A stretch of 64,000 nt of DNA from Tyto alba (taxonomy: Eukaryota; Chordata; Aves; Strigiformes; Tytonidae). Where the stretch lies: positions 10,910,819 through 10,974,818 of the forward strand of contig NW_024881316.1 in the NCBI RefSeq assembly GCF_018691265.1, given 5' to 3'. Shown here in pieces: positions 57,813-64,000 of this stretch. The notes beneath the pieces were generated by a model that saw only the letters and a program-made list of their open reading frames with translations, was not told the origin of the DNA and made no database searches. A program made the translations under genes and the position numbers. The number at the start of each line of letters is the position of its first letter. Positions within the stretch are counted from its first letter, which is position 1.

Positions 57813-60605
57813 CACCAATTATTTTAACATCTGAAACCATTCAGCTGAAGAGTTCTATCTGACTGAGCATCTAGTATAGGGAATAGAATTTCTTTGACTT
57901 TAGTTTGATACAGTCCACTAAAGGAAGAGGTTAAGGTGGTACACATGGCACAAACCATGTATGGTTTGCAGAAAGATGTGTAGAAAAACGAGTGAATAAC
58001 ACCACCCCAGGGAGCTGCAGGGAGCATTAATTCATGTGCTCTTCTGCCGCCTGCTGCCTACCATATCCCCAGTGGAAATACTCCAGGTCACTGAAGAGGT
58101 GAGCCCTCATCACTTCCCCAGAGCACGGCAATCACTTTGCATCTCCCTGCTCCAGCTGGGGCAAGTCAGAAAAGTCTTGGTAGGGATGTAACTGTCAGGA
58201 GCACCAACCTGGTGGCAGTTGAGTTATTACAGGAAAATGGAGTACAAGTCTTGCTATGAGCCCTGTAAAAGGCAAAGGGGAGCATCATTAAAAGGTACAA
58301 TGTTACGGACACTTTACAGCTAACAAGAGTGATGCTCCCTAGGGGGGAGCAGAGCCCTGACCAAAGGGCTGTCTTTCTTGCTTAAGATGGATCAGCAAGG
58401 AGATTTACTCTAGAAAAAGTTAGAGCCAAGATTAATAGCACAAGTACAGTTAGCAGCTTCACAGGGAGCATCCACAATATAATTTATGACAGCTAAGGAA
58501 GGAAGGGTATGTACCATGGTGCTTGTACAAAAGAAAGGCAGTTCTGCAAAACAGTCTTATTAATATGAAAAATGAAAGATTAGGTGATTTTTACATTTCC
58601 ATAGTTGAGGAGACTTGAAGGCACAACTCATTCTTTATTTTTTACAGTAACATCTTTCTCCATTAACTCTTCACAATGATTTGGTTGCTCCTACAACTCT
58701 TCTGATTATTTTCTCTGTTGCTTCCTTAGAAAGACAGCCACTCACACCTGAGTGGCATCTGGTTGATGTTTGACATGTGTAAGTAATTGGGAGCCAAAAG
58801 TAGCCCTATGCCACATTGCTTTTTCTCTTGGGCTGGTTGAGAAACTAACTGACATTGTCAGAGTACAGAATCATTCCCAGACCAGGGAATTTAGAGCCGG
58901 AAGGTTTATATATTGATAAAATTACAGATCACTTCTTCACTATTCAGTTCCTGCTTTTCCTTTGATGGCAGCAAGTTAACCTGGAACAGCCTGATAAGTA
59001 AGAGACACTAGGTGGTTTTGGATTCAGCCTTCTAGGTTTGCTTGAAACAAGCCTAGTGGCTTTCTCTTGATGGATCAGGATTACTTAGTACACGTTCCCT
59101 GTTGACCAGAACAGCCACAGGCGAGCTTCTCCTGCTCATCTTCATTCAGCCCTGCAGCTCTGAGTGGGGAAGAGAGAAGCAATTTCCCTTGCCAGCTTGC
59201 TAACACCCGTCCTGTTACATAGGAGGAGCAGAGGATATGTCATTCTCCCACCCAGGATTTTCATGGCTCTGTCTGCCACTTCCTAAGCCTTCAGGTTTAA
59301 CCCTCAAGCATGATGGTCCATGGCTTTGGCAATGGAGGTGGCTGACCCTGAGCCCCACAGCCTGCTAATGCAGATGACAAGCTAGCTGCAAGCTGTACAA
59401 AACTCTGCCCTCTCCCCACTGAGGTCTGTAGGAGATGGAAATGAACTGGTGTCACCTACAGATACCCATACACAAATTCAGCTGTACATAAACCTTACTT
59501 TATAAAAAGTTTGTGCCTGACCTTGGCTATTCATGTGGCTTCCCTCCATGTCCATGAAAAGACAAATGCAATTTATGTCATTCTGAGATATGGGTTTAAG
59601 ATAAATCATCCACTGTGGCTATCTGTTCCTCATGACTGTAGGAGGCATAATTCATTGAGGGGACCTCAGATTTACATGGCCAACATTACACGAGGTGAAT
59701 CCCACCTCAAGAATGTGGGGTCATGCAGGGAGGCAGTGACGGACCTGAAAAGAGGAAACAAGTCTTGTGGCCTTCAAGTGGTGGTCACCACCACTGAACC
59801 ACTTTGTGGAGGATGGAGGGCTCTGTAAGTTTCTAAGAATAAGGTATGTGATGCAGTGGCAGTGGAGATTACTCTATATAAATGTTGGTTTAGGTTAATA
59901 ACAGAACTCTTAGGGAACTAGCTGAACGGCTTCACGGTGCCTCAGATTAGCAATTAGCATGACAGGGGTCATGACAAGTCAGCCAGAGCTGGGAGGATGC
60001 TATTTCCAGAGTCCAGCTGCAGATTTCTTTTGCCAAAGCAAGGAGTCAAAAGATCCCAAGGATGGCAGACATTAAAAAGCGAATTCCCTGAAAGAGAGGT
60101 TCACTAAGCTGTCAGGGAGCTGTTTGTGGGGAAGGGACAGGCAAATAGATTCCCACCAGGGGCCTAAAGAAGCGAAGCCTGCCTCTCTACTAGAAAGAGG
60201 TCAGAGGAGCAGCTAACCCTGGATCTGTGACAAATCCTATGTCTCAATCTCTTTTACACACTGGCTTTCCCATCCTTCTAATCCTCTTTGTCACCTGTCC
60301 CCAGGCCCCTGCTATTTTTACTGTATCTCTTTTTGGATCTGAAATGACCAGAATGGAACAAAGGCCTTCAATTTATATAATGGCACAAAAATAATACTAA
60401 AAAATATACCCCACAGTGTCTAAGACAATGACCAGCATAAAACAGCAGAGGTTTCTAGTGGGCTGCCTGGGCCTTTTTTGTAAATGGCTACAGTTAATTC
60501 GAACCCAGCAATACATATGAGTAGTTCAAATGGTTTCTCTCAGTGTGCATTATCTTGCATTTGTTATCTGACATCTCAGTGCCAACTCTTCTCATTGTTT
60601 TTCAG
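57813..60605. other. Unique sequence, no gene seen
   Basis: Open frames reach 105 codons (59511-59828, plus), without domains. No repeat family recognised. Confidence 0.55.
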
Positions 60606-60643
60606 AATACGTACCAGTGCGGCAGCAGATTTTTTTCAACAGG
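60606..60643 (+). other. Weak 38-nt exon candidate
   Basis: The acceptor aactcttctcattgtttttcag is good. The donor G|GTATGA is poor. All three frames are open across the 38 bases, so coding cannot be judged. Confidence 0.12.
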
Positions 60644-60911
60644 GTATGAAGAAATGGCCATTTTTAGAGTATTGAGGAAGATGCCCAGAGAGATGGGCGT
60701 ATCGGACTCTTAGGAAAGCACTAGGTGCAGGTTATTTAGGAAATCTTAAACATATTTACATTTCGTAGTGTTGACATATTTGCTCTGTTCACCACCCTCT
60801 CCTATTCCCACTCCTGGCAGGCTCACTGTGACCAAGGCACAACAGTGTGCATAAAGAGTGGTAATGCCACTGCCAAGGCATTTGTCCTATTTGGACAAGT
60901 GGCACCTACTG
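60644..60911. other. Unique sequence, no gene seen
   Basis: Nothing recognised. Confidence 0.5.
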
Positions 60912-60973
60912 CAATTCCTTAGTTCCCAGTCCTGGAAGGCCTCAATTCCTCAGCTCCCACTCCTGGAAGCTCT
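60912..60973. repeat. Two-unit 31-bp tandem duplication
   Basis: Units 60912-60942 and 60943-60973 differ at 5 of 31 positions with no indel. Each contains CAATTCCT and TCCTGGAAG. Confidence 0.9.
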
Positions 60974-63900
60974 CTAAGGCATTGAGAGTGGCAGCTGCCA
61001 TCTGACAGAATTCACCCTGATCCTGGGATGTCTGTGGGAATGCCAGGGCAATGCAGCCGCGACAAGTTACTTGCTGCTCTTGGAACCAGGAGGACAATGG
61101 GACAGATCTCCTCTCTGCTGCCACCCTGCGTAAGCATCTGATGGTTTTCCTTCCTTCTGTGTCTGATGCAGTCTCCACTGGGAACAGGAAAACTAATTTT
61201 CCTTTTTTTTCATCTCCTCTCATCTCCTTTCTTCCTCTGATGTTGCAAAAGTGTTGCATGGCACTGCAAGGCACGCTTCTGCCAGTGGTGCCCACAGTTT
61301 GAGGCTGGTGTGCCTGTGCCCCCGATTCATGGAGAGTTGGCTCCTCTCTAATAGCAGGGCTCTTGCCAAAAATGACAACACTGGAGAGGTCCAGCATGAG
61401 TGCAGGCAATACAGAAATTTGCCTGCCAGGGAGTCTTAAGAAACATCTGGCTCCTGAATGTCTCCCTCCTAAACCTGACCTTGGATAACAAGAGTAACAA
61501 GGGACCTATACTTCTCCCCTGTCTCCTTTGCCCCACCCTCAGACCTCTCCTCTGCTTCTAACTCCTTTTTAAAGCCCACTCTTCTTCCTATGCTCTTCTT
61601 CCCAGTGATGTCAGAAAAAGGGAAAAATGTGTAATATGCAGAAAAATCAAAACTATTGACATCACTGCTGATTTCAGCAGTGACTGATCTGCAGCCTCAC
61701 ATGGTGAGAGCTAACTTTCATTGCTCATTACAAAACAGTATCTGCTAATAGGAGGGGTGCAGTGCTCTATGCTGCCAATAAGAGGACATTTAGCCTGGAA
61801 ATTTGTGAGTGTAATTTATAGGCAAGCACGCCCGCGTGCACACACACACAGGTAATGATGGTGTTAGCCGTCTGACAAATTGCAGGGCCTTGCACGTTTG
61901 ACCTCCTCCCCTGCCCTGTGTGCAGTATCACATCTCCCAGGGGGTTCATCCTGACATCCCACCTCAGAGCAGCTTCCAGCTGCTGCCATTTTGGATATCC
62001 TGCCTATTTATTTCTTTCCAAAGATCCTCCCTGCTCTCACCCCTGGGGTTACTCCGTCTTGACTACCAACGCATGCAGGGCTCAGTTTTGTGCCAAGCCT
62101 TGCTTGAGGATCAAATATCTTATAATTTTTCTGACTAGAAAAGTGAAAGGAGAGCTTCAAAGCCTTCTGTTGAGATACTTAACTTTTGCCTCTAGCCCTG
62201 AATATTCTCCATATAGTGGACTTCAAAGCTGAGACCTTTTCCGATGTACAGTAAAGTTATTTTGGACATCTTCTGAATCACTTTGGATTGATTAACTTTA
62301 ATCTTTCTTTCCTTCTGAGATGTCTGCAGTTCACCTTACAGTAACTAGGGCTTGAGAAGCAGAGAGATCTCAAAGTGGTCCCAATAAAATTTTTAAAGTG
62401 TTTTCAAGCATTGCCAAAATAGTTTTGCTGTAAAATATGCAGTATATAGTCTCTGATTCAGCGTGTCTTTATCTTCTCCTGGATTTTAGTACAAGTATTT
62501 CACTGCTGAATAGTAATAGATTAAAGCACACTTTGCTGAATACAGTCCATACAAAACACATGGTGTTGTCCTACATCGTTTTTTCTTCACTCATTCAGGG
62601 CTGAAAGGACACAGCCACTGCTGGCTTTGGCCCTGGTGATTAAAGAAGGCATCTCACATTCAGCCAGGTAAACAACTTCATATCACACTATCCGGTGTCC
62701 TTATGCTCTCTTTCTAGTCTGTTTGTTTGTACCTCTTTATCACAGCATTCAGACAAAATACTTAATCCGGTATGTTTTTATCATAGCATGGTAGTAAATG
62801 ACCTCAAATTACAGTGCTATGTTTTGAAAATTTCTGATATAAAGATACTCCCATTTCTAGAACAGATTAGTAGGAGTTAATACTTGATATATTCTAATTG
62901 GTGTATTGTGATTTTTAATTGCTAAACTTTGATAAATGTCAGTGTTGGCCCTGCTTCTCTCCCTCTGATTGTTTGAGTTTGATTTCTGATGATTTGCAAG
63001 CTTTCTTTTACTCCCTCCAGCTTCCTTCATTTCTATTTGGTTCACGAAGAGCTGCTTCCCATTTTCCTCCATCCATAAAGCAAAGGCTTCCCTTTGCTCT
63101 TCTGAACCTGTACATTGCAATTATAATCAGTAATGAAAAGTCAGCAAATGGCAATTTAAACAGTTGCTTTTCAGTAGAAATAAATGCTGGATCCTCTTGA
63201 ACAGGCATGGCAGGCGATGAGCCTGTCAGTCAGGAACTCTCATGCTTGGCAGGGCGATTTACCTGTCTGATGTTCCTGCTCGTTCTCCATCATAAAATAA
63301 AAACACTTCACTTGTCAAACATCTTCCTTTTTTTGGAATGTGTCTTGCACGCACACTGCTCGTCCATTTGAAACTCAGCTGCGCCTCTAGCAGTCAATCT
63401 GACAGCTCAGCCAGACAGACTCTATCCTAAAGAGATTTCCCAGTAGCCCATTGAAGCATCTCAAAAGCTTGGGGCCTGCACAATAGAAAGATTTTTTTAC
63501 TGCATTATTTTTCTTAACAGAAAATTAACTCTTTGCAGGAACAGAACAGGACTTTTGAGTTCTTTAGAACAAGAAAAAAAACCACCAAACCCTCTAGACA
63601 TTGAAATGTTCAGGCTAACACATAAGCTCTCCCTCCTAAGACACCTTGTGTTGAGTAAGCAGATCCAGAGCTGTGCTAATAGCAGATCTGGCCACCCAGG
63701 CTCAGTTGGGTGGGTTGCTCCTCATACCACCTTCCTGGCTCCTGACCACAGCCATCAGCACATTTCCTCAGCTTGGCTCTGAACCTGATAGCCAAACAGG
63801 GCTGTATGGCCAGGATGGTCAGTCCAGGCTCCTGCCCTCAACAGAGGTGCCTTGGTGGTTCTCTCATCTGTGCTTTAGGGCAGCAAGGAGGGAAATGAAG

Positions 63901-64000
63901 GCAAAGGGGCTCAGCTTATTCCTGTTCTTTCTAATTCAGGGATAGAGGACTTTGGACACCATCGGACACAGAACTCTCACATACCTTACTCAGTTATCTG
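60974..64000. other. Unique sequence, no gene seen
   Basis: Contains a CG/CA alternating tract (61833-61850). Frames of up to 155 codons (60942-61409, minus) lack domains. A/T-rich from about 62250 onward. No exon or repeat family recognised to the window end. Confidence 0.55.
61833..61850. repeat. CGCG-CA alternating tract
   Basis: Eighteen bases of strict pyrimidine-purine alternation, CGCGTG followed by a CA run; a possible Z-DNA former. Confidence 0.8.

Noticed and set aside
60942..61409. 155-codon minus frame
   Set aside because: No recognisable domain. It overlaps the 31-bp tandem duplication and other equally long frames, so it looks like chance.

Overview
The window looks like bird nuclear DNA. 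The evidence is three minus-strand fragments of CR1 LINEs with the 3'-end sequence typical of bird CR1, one complete solo LTR of an endogenous retrovirus that resembles LTRs I know from Neoaves, AT-rich unique sequence with low repeat density, and no sign of compact bacterial or viral coding. Placement within Neoaves is a guess from memory of that LTR. No complete host gene can be supported. The longest open frame is about 200 codons and has no recognisable domain, so this is best read as intergenic or deep intronic sequence.

Layout. 1-2030 holds a 5'-truncated CR1 (about 380-984, minus) followed by a decayed Ty3/gypsy-type integrase relic (about 1513-2030, plus). A 65-bp CR1 stub lies at 2868-2932. 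5036-6109 is a solo LTR, minus orientation, with TG...CA termini and a perfect 5-bp target duplication (GATAA). 9380-9567 is a small CpG-rich patch with a NotI octamer. 10-26 kb is mostly unique sequence with simple repeats, a Z-DNA-type tract and a strong G-quadruplex motif (14318-14340). 26746-26913 is a relic of a LINE reverse transcriptase. 27.85-28.28 kb is a CpG-enriched stretch containing the longest open frame, on the minus strand. 40075-40409 is a 335-bp purine tract. 44.4-46.7 kb holds a candidate 20-nt microexon and a GC-rich patch. 51889-52331 is the third CR1 copy. Three diverged two-unit tandem duplications (36.0, 57.7 and 60.9 kb) and several A-runs complete the picture.

The coding traces are transposon debris, not a working pathway. 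The two oldest (integrase and RT relics) are visible only as protein motifs in broken frames. Candidate splice-site pairs are listed at low confidence; they could belong to a long non-coding RNA or to a host gene whose body lies outside the window. I found no CRISPR array, rRNA, tRNA or operon, and no convincing undescribed system.
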